Position numbers and translations under genes: made by a program. Source: Oceanobacillus caeni (GTDB taxonomy: Bacteria; Bacillota; Bacilli; Bacillales; Amphibacillaceae). Taken from it: a stretch of 52,968 bases of DNA. The stretch covers positions 1-52,968 of the forward strand of contig NZ_JAHHXM010000023.1 of assembly GCF_019037185.1 (NCBI RefSeq). Direction: 5' to 3'. Shown here piece by piece: positions 16,801 to 24,127 of the stretch (position 1 is the stretch's first letter; every line of letters starts with the position of its first letter). The notes beneath the pieces were generated by a model, which had not been told where the DNA came from, made no database searches, and saw only the letters and a list, made by a program, of their open reading frames with translations.

Positions 16801-16892
16801 GGTTTTTGTATACCGACGTTTGAGAATATTGAACAAAGTCTCTCTATCGGAATTGTTTGATGTTCTAAATTTCTTTTTAAGATTAGTTCCAA
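13845..16892 (-). CDS. res: Type III restriction enzyme, Res subunit
   Basis: This 1015-residue protein is the helicase-nuclease subunit of a type III restriction-modification system. The superfamily 2 motor shows Walker A METGTGKTY (residues 79-87), motif II DEPH (224-227), motif III FGATFP and the later motif VI region QEIGRGLRLPVD. Near the C-terminus a PD-(D/E)XK-type core is seen: SPDFMYVIKDKEG... then VVESKGVKKK. It needs Mod for target recognition and cuts after ATP-driven translocation or sliding between head-to-head sites. Its start is 11 bp behind the mod stop, so they form one operon. It appears full length with no frame break. Confidence 0.95.
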   Translation of the reverse strand: MELILKRNLEHQTIPIERLCSIFSNVGIQKPMNSIENPIIDIGSPYLYQNIKRVQEDLPSNMQGVSRKEVDYLNIDIKMETGTGKTYVYTKAIYELNKLYGFKKFIIAVPSLAIKAGTANFMKAQSNVNHFKNVCGYNTEIKLRTVESIKTKKGKKKYVPNSIRDFVTSSNLQRNTIEVLLVNMQHLKESKNGVLVRDDYDSHIEGYYRPIDAISATRPIMIIDEPHRFSRDNATFKFIEEQVKPQMIIRFGATFPSEFIGRGKNRVEVKDYQNLIYDLNIHKAFENNLIKGVAKEHVESPDNEEEVFKILTMKKGEFVRFQKTELNEQGQIIKTTKELKTHDSLSLLSPKLSGITIDGILATKVILSNGEEKFTGDVFFADVFATSYVRESIRLALKRHFETERENFKRKFKIKTLALFFIDDIHSYRDNDKKEPYLKNIFEEELSKKLEEEIDKCNIFESEYQKYLEESLANINETHAGYFSQDNFSSEEEIEREVNTILFDKEKLLSLVHKDGKANTTRFIFSKWTLKEGWDNPNIFTIAKLRSSGSDNSKLQEIGRGLRLPVDETGNRIENETFMLNYIVDFTEKDFVKKLEEEIYGETSFEQKEITSEQIEKIATNKGLSNEEVLIDLMSKGYISFDREIKTEKLQNFMTEYPEIFNKLDKSRIRDRNIDKNKEVAIRKDNYWKLKELWEQLNEKYYLHFDTINNDVLISIVSDVITEDLINKTVRRTKRETSEMVQGELIFNVTLDSIDSSYGETLNYGTFLKAIAESTNLSIPLIHAGIVRASKLKKIEKAFFTKDTVRSFSIYFKQRIYDELLKIYSYRKLPNTTVHPTELTEENGHPRDFVKTSAYLGVKERKGTPLETYLYDTILFDSEIEENNIIENISSVEVYGKIPKRTMQIPFIDGSTYSPDFMYVIKDKEGKPTINLVVESKGVKKKQDLRGTEDHKIEAANKLFGMVKESGINDEYEGQAGLGELGDKLNRNGISVTYTRQTNNEKILDIVNQLIEKKQ

Positions 16893-16903
16893 CTTTGTTC
16901 ACC

Positions 16904-18898
16904 TCAATATCGCTTAATTAGAGATACTTCGATACTTTTCTCTTCATTTCTTAACTGTTTTAAATTCGTTTCTAATTGTGTCAAAATGTTAAAATCCGTA
17001 AAGTTATAACCATAAACAACTACATTTGTAGGATTGAAGTATTTCTCTTCAACTATTTTAGATAACAGGATATCAATATGCTGTTGCGACATGCCCTTAT
17101 CCAGTAGGTAGAGATAATCCTGCATATAATAACCAGTATACCCACCTAAGTTGACCTCTTCGATTGAAGGAGTTAGTCCATGGCCATCTTGATTCATCCA
17201 TGTCGTCAAGATTGTCTCTTTATCGAATTCAACTTCAAATTCAGATGCTAGAAGGTTTGGATCAAATTCCTTGATTTGATCAATAATGTTTTCATTTAAT
17301 ACTTTTGCATAAAAGTGTTTAAATCCATAATCAATCTCCTCATTTGTATCCTTCTTGACCTTTTCAGCAGCACGAACAATCCTTTCCCTGCCTATTTCGT
17401 CAATTGTTTTATAGCCCTGTTTTTCTGCAACCGAGTTTTGTTTTACCGGTTCATCTAATTGAACCAGTATATATTTATGGTCGGATTTATCTTTAGCATT
17501 TTGCTCCATTAAAGCATGTGCTGTTGTAGCAGAACCAGAGAAGAAGTCTAATATTATTTGTTGATCATCATTTTCTGAATTCATAGCGATTTGGATAGAT
17601 TTTTTAATTAAACTTACAGGTTTTGGATAATCAAAAACACCTGAAAGTCCCAATTCCCCTAATTCAACTGACCCTTTTTCAGTTATAACATCTGTCTCGT
17701 CCCAAACAGTACCATTTTCAACATACAACTCATCAGAAAACCAGATAGTTTTTGCAGTAACTTTATCCTCACGATACTTTTCATATACACCATATTCACC
17801 TGTAGTTTTTAGTTTTCCCACGACATGGCTATTAAGTGTATTTTTTTTATCATTAGCTCTTTTAAATGTCTCTCTTCCCCATCTCCAACAGCTATCTTCA
17901 CCTTTACTATTTTTTGGCAATACTTCAATACAAAAGTCCTCATCTTTCGTGATAGAAACGGGGTTATATCCATTTTTATCAACTTTATTTGGATTAACAT
18001 AGATTGGGTAGTACAAATTTGGTCTGTTAAATCTACCGAATTTTGGATTTCTATTTCTTAATTCTCTTTCTGTAAATCCACCTATATTATCATAATGTCT
18101 AAACTCATGATTAGGATTCTCGAGTTTGTTTATAATTGCTTTTTCACTCTTAGAATAAACAAATAGATATTCGTGGGTTTTTGCAATATCCTTGTATGTT
18201 TGTCCCCGCTTATTTGATTGTATAATTATTTGAGACACAAAGTTTTCTTCACCAAAAATGTCGTCACAAATAATCCTTAATTGTGCTTGCTGATTATCAT
18301 CAATAGATATAAAAATTATCCCGTCATCCTTCAATAATTCCCTAGCTAAATATAGACGTGGATACATAAAAGTCAGCCAAGCACTATGAGAAGATGAATT
18401 TGTAGAAGTCATATTTAATATACGTTTTGCTTCATCTTCTTCAATATCTAAAATCTGCTCTAATTCTCTCGCTGTGAATGTATAACTGTCATTGTAAACA
18501 AATCCATCACCTCCAGTATTGTACGGAGGATCAATGTAACAGCATGCTATTGTATTAGTATAAGATTTCCTCAAATGCTTTAATACTTCTAAATTATCTC
18601 CTGTAATATAGACATTCTCTGACTTTTTATTTTCGCTCTTTGAATTATGATCTAAATTTGGAATCAAAACCGTTTCTGTATCAATAGAGTCAGCAATGTA
18701 TTTGGCATAATTCTTCCCTAGAAAGTTTAATTCATAACCTTCGGAAGAAAAATCTAAATCTTGGTTAATCTCCTTTTTAAACTTTTCAATATCGAGAGTT
18801 TCCCCAGAAAAACAATTTGGGAAATGTTTCTTTAAAATAGCAATTTTCTTATCATTCAGTTTTCCTTTTCCGTTACTATCCAATGTCTCTTTAATCAT
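16904..18898 (-). CDS. mod: Type III adenine-specific DNA methyltransferase, Mod subunit
   Basis: This 664-residue protein methylates adenine N6 and supplies sequence recognition for Res. The motif order is that of beta-class enzymes: DPPYNTGG (catalytic motif IV, residues 123-130) precedes the SAM-binding LDFFSGSATTAHAL (motif I, 450-463). The region between them (about 230-420) is the variable target recognition domain. Alternation of mod expression by repeats is known in some species, but no simple repeat tract is seen here. It is 14 bp after a serine recombinase gene and 11 bp before res, one operon. The ATG has GGAGGTAAC upstream. The target sequence cannot be predicted from this. Confidence 0.95.
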   Translation of the reverse strand: MIKETLDSNGKGKLNDKKIAILKKHFPNCFSGETLDIEKFKKEINQDLDFSSEGYELNFLGKNYAKYIADSIDTETVLIPNLDHNSKSENKKSENVYITGDNLEVLKHLRKSYTNTIACCYIDPPYNTGGDGFVYNDSYTFTARELEQILDIEEDEAKRILNMTSTNSSSHSAWLTFMYPRLYLARELLKDDGIIFISIDDNQQAQLRIICDDIFGEENFVSQIIIQSNKRGQTYKDIAKTHEYLFVYSKSEKAIINKLENPNHEFRHYDNIGGFTERELRNRNPKFGRFNRPNLYYPIYVNPNKVDKNGYNPVSITKDEDFCIEVLPKNSKGEDSCWRWGRETFKRANDKKNTLNSHVVGKLKTTGEYGVYEKYREDKVTAKTIWFSDELYVENGTVWDETDVITEKGSVELGELGLSGVFDYPKPVSLIKKSIQIAMNSENDDQQIILDFFSGSATTAHALMEQNAKDKSDHKYILVQLDEPVKQNSVAEKQGYKTIDEIGRERIVRAAEKVKKDTNEEIDYGFKHFYAKVLNENIIDQIKEFDPNLLASEFEVEFDKETILTTWMNQDGHGLTPSIEEVNLGGYTGYYMQDYLYLLDKGMSQQHIDILLSKIVEEKYFNPTNVVVYGYNFTDFNILTQLETNLKQLRNEEKSIEVSLIKRY

Positions 18899-18912
18899 AG
18901 TTGTTACCTCCG

Positions 18913-19545
18913 TTAAATGGTGGTTAATTTTCCTTTTTTATCTGTTTCATTTTCTCTTTTAATAGAGTAAATTGTATTTCTAGATAAACCTGTTTTACGA
19001 TGGATATCCATCACACTTACATTGGCATTTAAACATCTAACTACCTCATCATATAAAACTTTATCCCTTCCTGTCGCCCCTTTATGATATCTTTTTTTTC
19101 CTCCTCGAAACTTACCCTGTTTTTTTGCAATTTCTATGCCTTCCTTTTGAGCAGTTTTTATGCGATTTCTCTCTTCTTCCACCATCCACGACAATAAAGA
19201 AAGCACTAAATCAGATACTAACTCCCCAACACCTTCAAGTTCTTTATACTTTCGTGTGTCTAAAATCGGCATATTTAATACTACAATATCAATTTCCTCT
19301 TTAATTAGAGCTTCCCACTCATCCTTTATCTCTTGCTTATTTCTCCCAAATCTACTTAAATCATGGACGACCAATACATCTCCAAATCGCATTTTGGAAC
19401 GCATTTCTTTATATACTGGTCGATCAAAATTTTTACCAGATTGTTTTTCTTCGTATATCCTATCACAGCCATACTCTTCTAATTCCTTTACCTGTCTTGA
19501 AAGGTTTTGACTTTTTGAACTAACTCTCGCATAGCCAAAAATCAA
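18913..19545 (-). CDS. Serine recombinase of the resolvase/invertase family
   Basis: This roughly 210-residue recombinase has an N-terminal catalytic domain (IFGYARVSSKSQNLSRQ with the nucleophilic Ser; VHDLSRFGRNKQE with the conserved Arg residues), the long E helix (EEERNRIKTAQKEGIEIAKK) and a C-terminal helix-turn-helix (NVSVMDIHRKTGLSRNTIYSI). The frame opens at a GTG (19554), but that codon is part of the AGAGGTGAG ribosome-binding site; the TTG at 19545, starting MIFGYARVSS, fits resolvases better. It precedes mod by 14 bp. It may once have resolved or inverted DNA here, or only carries the restriction genes along. Nearby TGTTTGAAC, TGTTTGGAC and TTGAACAA (19570-19650) could be subsites. 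Confidence 0.9.
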   Translation of the reverse strand: MIFGYARVSSKSQNLSRQVKELEEYGCDRIYEEKQSGKNFDRPVYKEMRSKMRFGDVLVVHDLSRFGRNKQEIKDEWEALIKEEIDIVVLNMPILDTRKYKELEGVGELVSDLVLSLLSWMVEEERNRIKTAQKEGIEIAKKQGKFRGGKKRYHKGATGRDKVLYDEVVRCLNANVSVMDIHRKTGLSRNTIYSIKRENETDKKGKLTTI

Positions 19546-19774
19546 ATTTCTCACCTCTATGTAATGAACAAGTCTGTTTGAACATTTCTATATACCTATA
19601 ATACTACACTTCTTTCTGTTTGGACAGAGTGTACTCTAATTGAACAAATTTAGGTAAGTAATTCCAGATTTTGATTTAACCATATGTTAAAATAAACGTA
19701 GATTGTGAAGAAACCTACTTAAAGTAACAGGGCAGTTATGTTTAAGATACTTTAAAATTTGGTTAAAATCTCCG

Positions 19775-19812
19775 AAAGGATTGGTTTCTAACATTAGAAA
19801 CCAATCCTTTTT
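19775..19812 (+). terminator. Strong hairpin before the cad operon
   Basis: A 16-bp perfect stem (19775-19790 with 19795-19810), 4-nt loop and T tail. It isolates the cad promoter from upstream transcription, or ends an unseen short RNA. Confidence 0.75.
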
Positions 19813-19831
19813 AATATTAATTATATATCAA

Positions 19832-19899
19832 TCAAACAATCATTTGACTATTTGTTTATGGTGGGATATATTATAATCATCAAACAAACAGTCATTTGA
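19832..19899 (+). promoter_or_regulatory. cad promoter with two CadC-type operators
   Basis: -35 TTGACT (19844-19849) and -10 TATATT (19867-19872) are spaced by 17 bp. TCAAACAATCATTTGA (19832-19847) overlaps the -35, and TCAAA-N10-TTTGA (19880-19899) covers the transcription start. These resemble the TCAAA/TTTGA dyads bound by CadC-type ArsR repressors, so metal-induced derepression is expected. Confidence 0.75.
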
Positions 19900-19914
19900 A
19901 TAAGGAGGGTAATT

Positions 19915-20280
19915 ATGACAAAAGATATGTGTGAAGTTACCTGTATTCATGAAGATAAGGTAAACAGGGCTAAAAAAGACCTTGCTAAACAGAATCCTAT
20001 GGATGTAGCGAAAGTTTTTAAGGCTCTATCAGATGATACAAGAGTTAAAATTGCTTATGTTTTGTCTTTAGAGGGAGAGTTATGTGTTTGTGATGTAGCT
20101 AATATCATTGAATCTTCAACGGCTACGGCATCCCATCATTTAAGATTATTGAAAAATTTAGGTATAGCAACATACCGTAAAGAAGGAAAATTAGTCTATT
20201 ATTCACTAGATGATGAGCATGTTAAACAGCTTGTAGAAAAAGCTTTCTTGCATCAAAGGGAGGTTGCTAGTATTGGATAG
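19915..20280 (+). CDS. cadC: CadC, ArsR/SmtB family metal-responsive repressor
   Basis: This 121-residue winged-helix repressor carries the CadC metal site: Cys6 and Cys10 in the N-terminal arm ([10 protein letters not shown]) and Cys57 and Cys59 in ELCVCDVA, the four cysteines that bind Cd(II), Pb(II) or Bi(III) in staphylococcal CadC. The recognition helix region reads [16 protein letters not shown]. Metal binding releases the operator. Two operator-like dyads lie in its promoter. It overlaps the cadA start by 8 bp, a translational coupling. Ribosome-binding site AAGGAGGG. Confidence 0.95.
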   Translation: MTKDMCEVTCIHEDKVNRAKKDLAKQNPMDVAKVFKALSDDTRVKIAYVLSLEGELCVCDVANIIESSTATASHHLRLLKNLGIATYRKEGKLVYYSLDDEHVKQLVEKAFLHQREVASIG

Positions 20281-22453
20281 TTCAGCAAAAACATTAACAG
20301 AAGATAAACAGGTTTACCGTGTGGAGGGTTTCTCGTGTGCGAATTGTGCTGGGAAGTTTGAAAAAAATGTAAAACAACTAGCTGGAGTTCAGGATGCAAA
20401 AGTGAACTTTGGCGCTTCCAAAATTGATGTATATGGAAATGCATCGGTTGAAGAGCTTGAAAAAGCAGGTGCTTTCGAGAATCTTAAGGTAATTCCTGAA
20501 AAACTGGCGAATCCATCGATACAAGCGGTCAAAGAAGACACTAAGGCTCCTAAAGAAGAGAAAATACCGTTTTATAAAAAACACAGCACATTGCTGTTTG
20601 CCACATTACTGATTGCTTTTGGTTACCTTTCTCACTTTGTAAATGGAGAAGATAACCTCGTAACTTCCATGTTATTTGTAAGTTCGATTGTAATTGGCGG
20701 ATATTCACTATTTAAAGTTGGTTTTCAAAATTTGATACGCTTTGATTTCGACATGAAAACCCTGATGACCGTTGCAGTTATTGGAGCTGCCATCATTGGT
20801 GAATGGGCAGAGGCATCCATTGTTGTCATTCTCTTTGCAATCAGTGAAGCACTTGAACGTTTTTCTATGGATAGAGCAAGACAGTCCATTCGTTCATTGA
20901 TGGATATTGCCCCAAAAGAAGCACTTGTTAGGCGGAATGGTCAGGAAATAATGATCCATGTGGACGATATCGCCGTGGGTGATATTATGATCGTCAAACC
21001 AGGGGAGAAAATTGCCATGGATGGGATCATTATAAATGGGGTGTCGGCTGTCAACCAGGCTGCTATAACAGGAGAATCTGTCCCTGTTGCCAAAACGGTA
21101 GATGATGAAGTATTTGCAGGTACGCTTAACGAAGAGGGACTACTTGAAGTAAAAATCACCAAATACGTAGAGGATACAACCATCGCCAAGATTATTCATC
21201 TGGTTGAGGAAGCACAAGGGGAGCGCGCTCCAGCGCAAGCATTCGTAGATAAATTTGCGAAATATTATACGCCGATCATTATGGTTATTGCGGCCCTCGT
21301 TGCAGTCGTTCCACCTTTATTCTTTGGTGGAAGTTGGGATACTTGGGTTTATCAAGGATTAGCGGTACTTGTAGTTGGATGTCCGTGTGCATTAGTTATT
21401 TCTACTCCAATCTCGATTGTCTCGGCAATTGGAAATGCAGCTAAAAAAGGTGTGTTGATTAAAGGCGGTGTCTATCTAGAGGAATTAGGAGCCATTAAAG
21501 CAATCGCATTTGATAAAACAGGAACACTGACAAAAGGTGTCCCTGTGGTAACAGATTTCAAAGTATTAAATGATCAAGTGGAAGAAAAAGAGCTATTCTC
21601 CATCATTACAGCGTTAGAATACCGTTCCCAACATCCACTCGCTTCAGCAATTATGAAGAAGGCGGAGCAAGATACTATTTCTTATTCGGATGTTCGAGTG
21701 GAGGACTTCACTTCGATTACGGGGCGAGGTATTCAAGGGACTATAAACGGAACAACCTATTATATTGGCAGTCCAAGGCTTTTTAAAGAATTAAATGTTT
21801 CCGATTTTAGTCCAGCATTTGAAAATAAGGTGAAGGTTCTACAAAACCAAGGGAAAACTGCCATGATTATTGGAACCAATCAAACAATCCTTGGTGTGAT
21901 TGCTGTTGCAGATGAAGTCCGTGAAACAAGTAAAAATGTCATTCAAAAACTTCATCAGTTAGGAATCAAGCAAACAATTATGCTGACGGGTGATAATCAA
22001 GGTACCGCAGAAGCAATCGGTGCTCATGTCGGTGTTTCTGATATTCAGTACGAATTGATGCCACAGGATAAATTGGACTATATTAAAAAAATGAAAGCTG
22101 AGCATGGTAATGTAGCTATGATTGGCGATGGCGTCAATGATGCTCCTGCACTTGCTGCATCCACTGTTGGCATTGCAATGGGCGGTGCTGGAACAGATAC
22201 TGCCATCGAGACAGCTGACATCGCATTAATGGGAGATGATTTAAGTAAGCTTCCATTTGCTGTAAGACTTAGCAGGAAAACGCTAAATATCATCAAAGCA
22301 AACATCACGTTTGCTATCGGAATTAAAGTAATTGCCTTACTATTGGTTATTCCAGGCTGGCTAACCCTTTGGATTGCGATTCTTTCCGATATGGGAGCTA
22401 CTATTTTGGTAGCATTAAATAGTTTACGACTGATGAGAGTGAAGGATAAATAG
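20273..22453 (+). CDS. cadA: CadA, cadmium/zinc-exporting P1B-type ATPase
   Basis: This membrane pump of about 726 residues exports Cd2+, Zn2+ and Pb2+ using ATP. An N-terminal metal-binding domain has [15 protein letters not shown]. Then come the membrane helices, the A-domain TGES, the [13 protein letters not shown] motif in a membrane helix, the phosphorylation motif DKTGTLT, MLTGDN, and [11 protein letters not shown]. The frame can open at TTG 20264, but the ribosome-binding site AAAGGGAGG (20256-20263) puts the TTG at 20273 (MDSSAKT) at the right distance. Full length, no break. It is the second gene of the cad operon, followed by cadD after a hairpin. Confidence 0.95.
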   Translation: MDSSAKTLTEDKQVYRVEGFSCANCAGKFEKNVKQLAGVQDAKVNFGASKIDVYGNASVEELEKAGAFENLKVIPEKLANPSIQAVKEDTKAPKEEKIPFYKKHSTLLFATLLIAFGYLSHFVNGEDNLVTSMLFVSSIVIGGYSLFKVGFQNLIRFDFDMKTLMTVAVIGAAIIGEWAEASIVVILFAISEALERFSMDRARQSIRSLMDIAPKEALVRRNGQEIMIHVDDIAVGDIMIVKPGEKIAMDGIIINGVSAVNQAAITGESVPVAKTVDDEVFAGTLNEEGLLEVKITKYVEDTTIAKIIHLVEEAQGERAPAQAFVDKFAKYYTPIIMVIAALVAVVPPLFFGGSWDTWVYQGLAVLVVGCPCALVISTPISIVSAIGNAAKKGVLIKGGVYLEELGAIKAIAFDKTGTLTKGVPVVTDFKVLNDQVEEKELFSIITALEYRSQHPLASAIMKKAEQDTISYSDVRVEDFTSITGRGIQGTINGTTYYIGSPRLFKELNVSDFSPAFENKVKVLQNQGKTAMIIGTNQTILGVIAVADEVRETSKNVIQKLHQLGIKQTIMLTGDNQGTAEAIGAHVGVSDIQYELMPQDKLDYIKKMKAEHGNVAMIGDGVNDAPALAASTVGIAMGGAGTDTAIETADIALMGDDLSKLPFAVRLSRKTLNIIKANITFAIGIKVIALLLVIPGWLTLWIAILSDMGATILVALNSLRLMRVKDK

Positions 22454-22477
22454 GTACTATATGTGTGAAATTACGGA

Positions 22478-22509
22478 AGGGCTTTTCAATTTGAAGAAAA
22501 GTCCTGCCC
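22478..22509 (+). terminator. Intercistronic hairpin between cadA and cadD
   Basis: AGGGCTTTTC and GAAAAGTCCT pair across an 8-nt loop (one GU) with no long T run. It may cause partial termination or protect the cadA mRNA end. Confidence 0.45.
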
Positions 22510-22530
22510 TAAAATATTGGAGATGGAAAT

Positions 22531-23148
22531 ATGATCGCAACGATACTGACGGCTACCGCGGTATATGTAGCAACAGGAATTGATTATCTCGTCATATTAA
22601 TTCTTTTATTTTCGCAAGTAAAAAAAGGTCAGGTAAAACATATTTGGATAGGACAATATATAGGGACTGCAATTGTGATAGGAGCAAGTCTTTTAGTTGC
22701 ACAGGGGGTTGTGAATTTAATTCCGCAACAATGGGTTATCGGACTACTTGGACTCTTACCACTTTACTTAGGTGTGAAAATATGGATTAAAGGAGAAGAG
22801 GATCAAGATGAAAGCAGCATTTTATCCTTATTCTCCTCTGGAAAATTTAATCAATTATTTTTGACGATGACTTTCATCGTATTGGCTTCCAGTGCGGATG
22901 ACTTTTCCATTTATATACCGTACTTCACGACCTTAAATATGTCTGAAATCTTTATTGCTTCTATTGTCTTTTTAATTATGGTTGGAGTTTTGTGCTATGT
23001 CAGTTACCGCCTAGCTTCATTCGATTTTGTATCGGAAACAATTGAGAAATATGAACGTTGGATTGTACCAATTGTATTCATTGGGTTAGGTATTTATATA
23101 TTGTTTGAAAATGGCACATTCAATGCTTTATTCTCATTCCTATTTTAA
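22531..23148 (+). CDS. cadD: CadD family cadmium resistance transporter
   Basis: This 205-residue membrane protein matches CadD of staphylococcal plasmids (LysE superfamily): MIATILTATAVYVATGIDYL with the conserved Asp of helix 1, then FIVLASSADDFSIYIPYF with the repeated acidic motif in the second half, and about five or six helices. It gives cadmium resistance by efflux. Finding both CadA and CadD in one metal-responsive unit is less usual than either alone. Ribosome-binding site TTGGAGATGG. It ends at a large structured terminator. Confidence 0.92.
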   Translation: MIATILTATAVYVATGIDYLVILILLFSQVKKGQVKHIWIGQYIGTAIVIGASLLVAQGVVNLIPQQWVIGLLGLLPLYLGVKIWIKGEEDQDESSILSLFSSGKFNQLFLTMTFIVLASSADDFSIYIPYFTTLNMSEIFIASIVFLIMVGVLCYVSYRLASFDFVSETIEKYERWIVPIVFIGLGIYILFENGTFNALFSFLF

Positions 23149-23204
23149 CGTAATTTCAATGTAAGTAACGATCGATGTAATTACATCGGTAGGGATTAGA
23201 CAAA

Positions 23205-23288
23205 GGAAGAAAACACTGCAATGTTCATATACGGCTTACGCCTAAAAACGTATGCACTTCCATTCCAGGTGTTTTCCTCCTTTTTTTA
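23205..23288 (+). terminator. Large structured terminator after cadD
   Basis: GGAAGAAAACAC (23205-23216) pairs with GTGTTTTCCTCC (23269-23280), one mismatch, enclosing smaller stems (CATATACG with CGTATG; GGC-TTAC-GCC). A T7 run follows at once. Confidence 0.7.
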
Positions 23289-23290
23289 TT

Positions 23291-23318
23291 TATCATTCAA
23301 GTATTTATTTGAATGATA
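23291..23318 (+). promoter_or_regulatory. 28-bp palindromic operator before the methyltransferase
   Basis: A perfect 10-bp inverted repeat, TATCATTCAA (23291-23300) and TTGAATGATA (23309-23318), with an 8-bp spacer. The ATTCAA/TTGAAT halves are typical ArsR/CadC-family operators, so the methyltransferase may be metal-controlled, by CadC or a lost relative. Confidence 0.6.
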
Positions 23319-23331
23319 ATGAGGTGACGTT

Positions 23332-23385
23332 ATGACGAATAAGGCTAATGATGAAAAAGGGATGATATATTGTGGAGTTAAATAA
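23332..23385 (+). CDS. Leader ORF or gene stump overlapping the methyltransferase start
   Basis: A 17-codon frame (MTNKANDEKGMIYCGVK) has a GAGGTG ribosome-binding site 5 nt upstream and ends inside the first codons of the methyltransferase. The operator just before it suggests the first codons of a deleted ArsR-like regulator, or a translational-coupling leader. Confidence 0.4.
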   Translation: MTNKANDEKGMIYCGVK

Positions 23386-23962
23386 GTTTGAATTTTACCT
23401 TATGAATAATCCGTTGAGACGTTGGTTACAGAAAAACATCGAATTCAAAACTTTTAAAGAGTTTTTAGATAAGCGCAATTTCTCATTAGAGGGAAAAGTC
23501 ATATTAGATGCAGGTTGCGGTTCTGGATATAGTACGAAGTTAATTAGTCAATTCTCCCCTGCTGAACTTATCGGGTTTGATTTAATGCCCTCACAAATAA
23601 AGAAGGCTAAACAAAAATATTCTGAGTTGAATTTTTTTGTTGGTAATGTGTTAGAAACGCAATTGTCTTCTAATAAATTTGACGCTGTTTTTGTTTTCGG
23701 TATTTTACACCATATTCCCCAATGGAAAGATGCCATTATTGAACTCTATCGAGTATTGAAGCCTGGAGGGGTACTTTTAGTTGAGGACTTGAACAAGGAT
23801 GCTTCTCGTTTTTTTACAACCTATTTGAAATTTGATCATCCAACAGAAGCCTATTTTACTTGGGAAGATTTTACTGATCATCTAAGGGATACAGGATTCG
23901 ATATTTTAGAGCAAAAAAGGATTATTTCAAATGGTTGTGGTTCTTTCCTGTGTTTGAAATGA
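23372..23962 (+). CDS. SAM-dependent class I methyltransferase
   Basis: This 196-residue methyltransferase has motif I VILDAGCGSGYS (residues 43-54), acidic residues at the end of strand 2 (LIGFDLM), and VFVFGILHHIPQ with the typical 'HHIP', then LKPGGVLLVED. It is of the type 11 (UbiE-like) group. The substrate is unknown; neighbours suggest metal or metalloid handling, but it lacks the clustered cysteines of ArsM arsenite methyltransferases. The GTG start at 23372 is behind AAAAAGGGATG and overlaps a short leader frame. It follows the cad genes and a palindromic operator. Downstream, a group II intron has inserted in the opposite strand. Confidence 0.85.
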   Translation: MELNKFEFYLMNNPLRRWLQKNIEFKTFKEFLDKRNFSLEGKVILDAGCGSGYSTKLISQFSPAELIGFDLMPSQIKKAKQKYSELNFFVGNVLETQLSSNKFDAVFVFGILHHIPQWKDAIIELYRVLKPGGVLLVEDLNKDASRFFTTYLKFDHPTEAYFTWEDFTDHLRDTGFDILEQKRIISNGCGSFLCLK

Positions 23963-24020
23963 TCTTATTGGACATGATGCGGAATATATTGTAAGACAAA
24001 TAGAGAACATTTCTTATTAA

Positions 24021-24033
24021 ACTAACGGGTGCA
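24021..24033. repeat. Short motif flanking the intron region, copy 1
   Basis: ACTAACGGGTGCA here resembles ACTAAACGGGTGCA at 26710-26723, 2.7 kb to the right; the pair brackets the intron and one small gene. Could be terminal remnants of an insertion sequence. Confidence 0.3.
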
Positions 24034-24079
24034 AGAGTTAACCGAGTAGGCGTCGCCATTACTGACCACGCCTCTCACA

Positions 24080-24111
24080 GAACCACACGTGCGGATCTTC
24101 GCATGTGGCTC
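24080..24111 (-). ncRNA. Group II intron domain V
   Basis: A 32-nt hairpin close to the bacterial consensus (GAGCC...TGCG-loop-CGCACG...GGTTC). It is the catalytic core hairpin, 17 nt after the reverse transcriptase stop in the minus direction. Confidence 0.8.
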
Positions 24112-24127
24112 TTCCCATATATCTCTT

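Larger units (their letters stand above)
19555..19914. other. Divergent non-coding region between the recombinase and cadC
   Basis: The left part has several TGTTYRAAC-like boxes that could be recombinase sites. The middle holds a perfect 16-bp terminator stem, and the right part is the cad promoter. No gene is seen. Confidence 0.5.
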
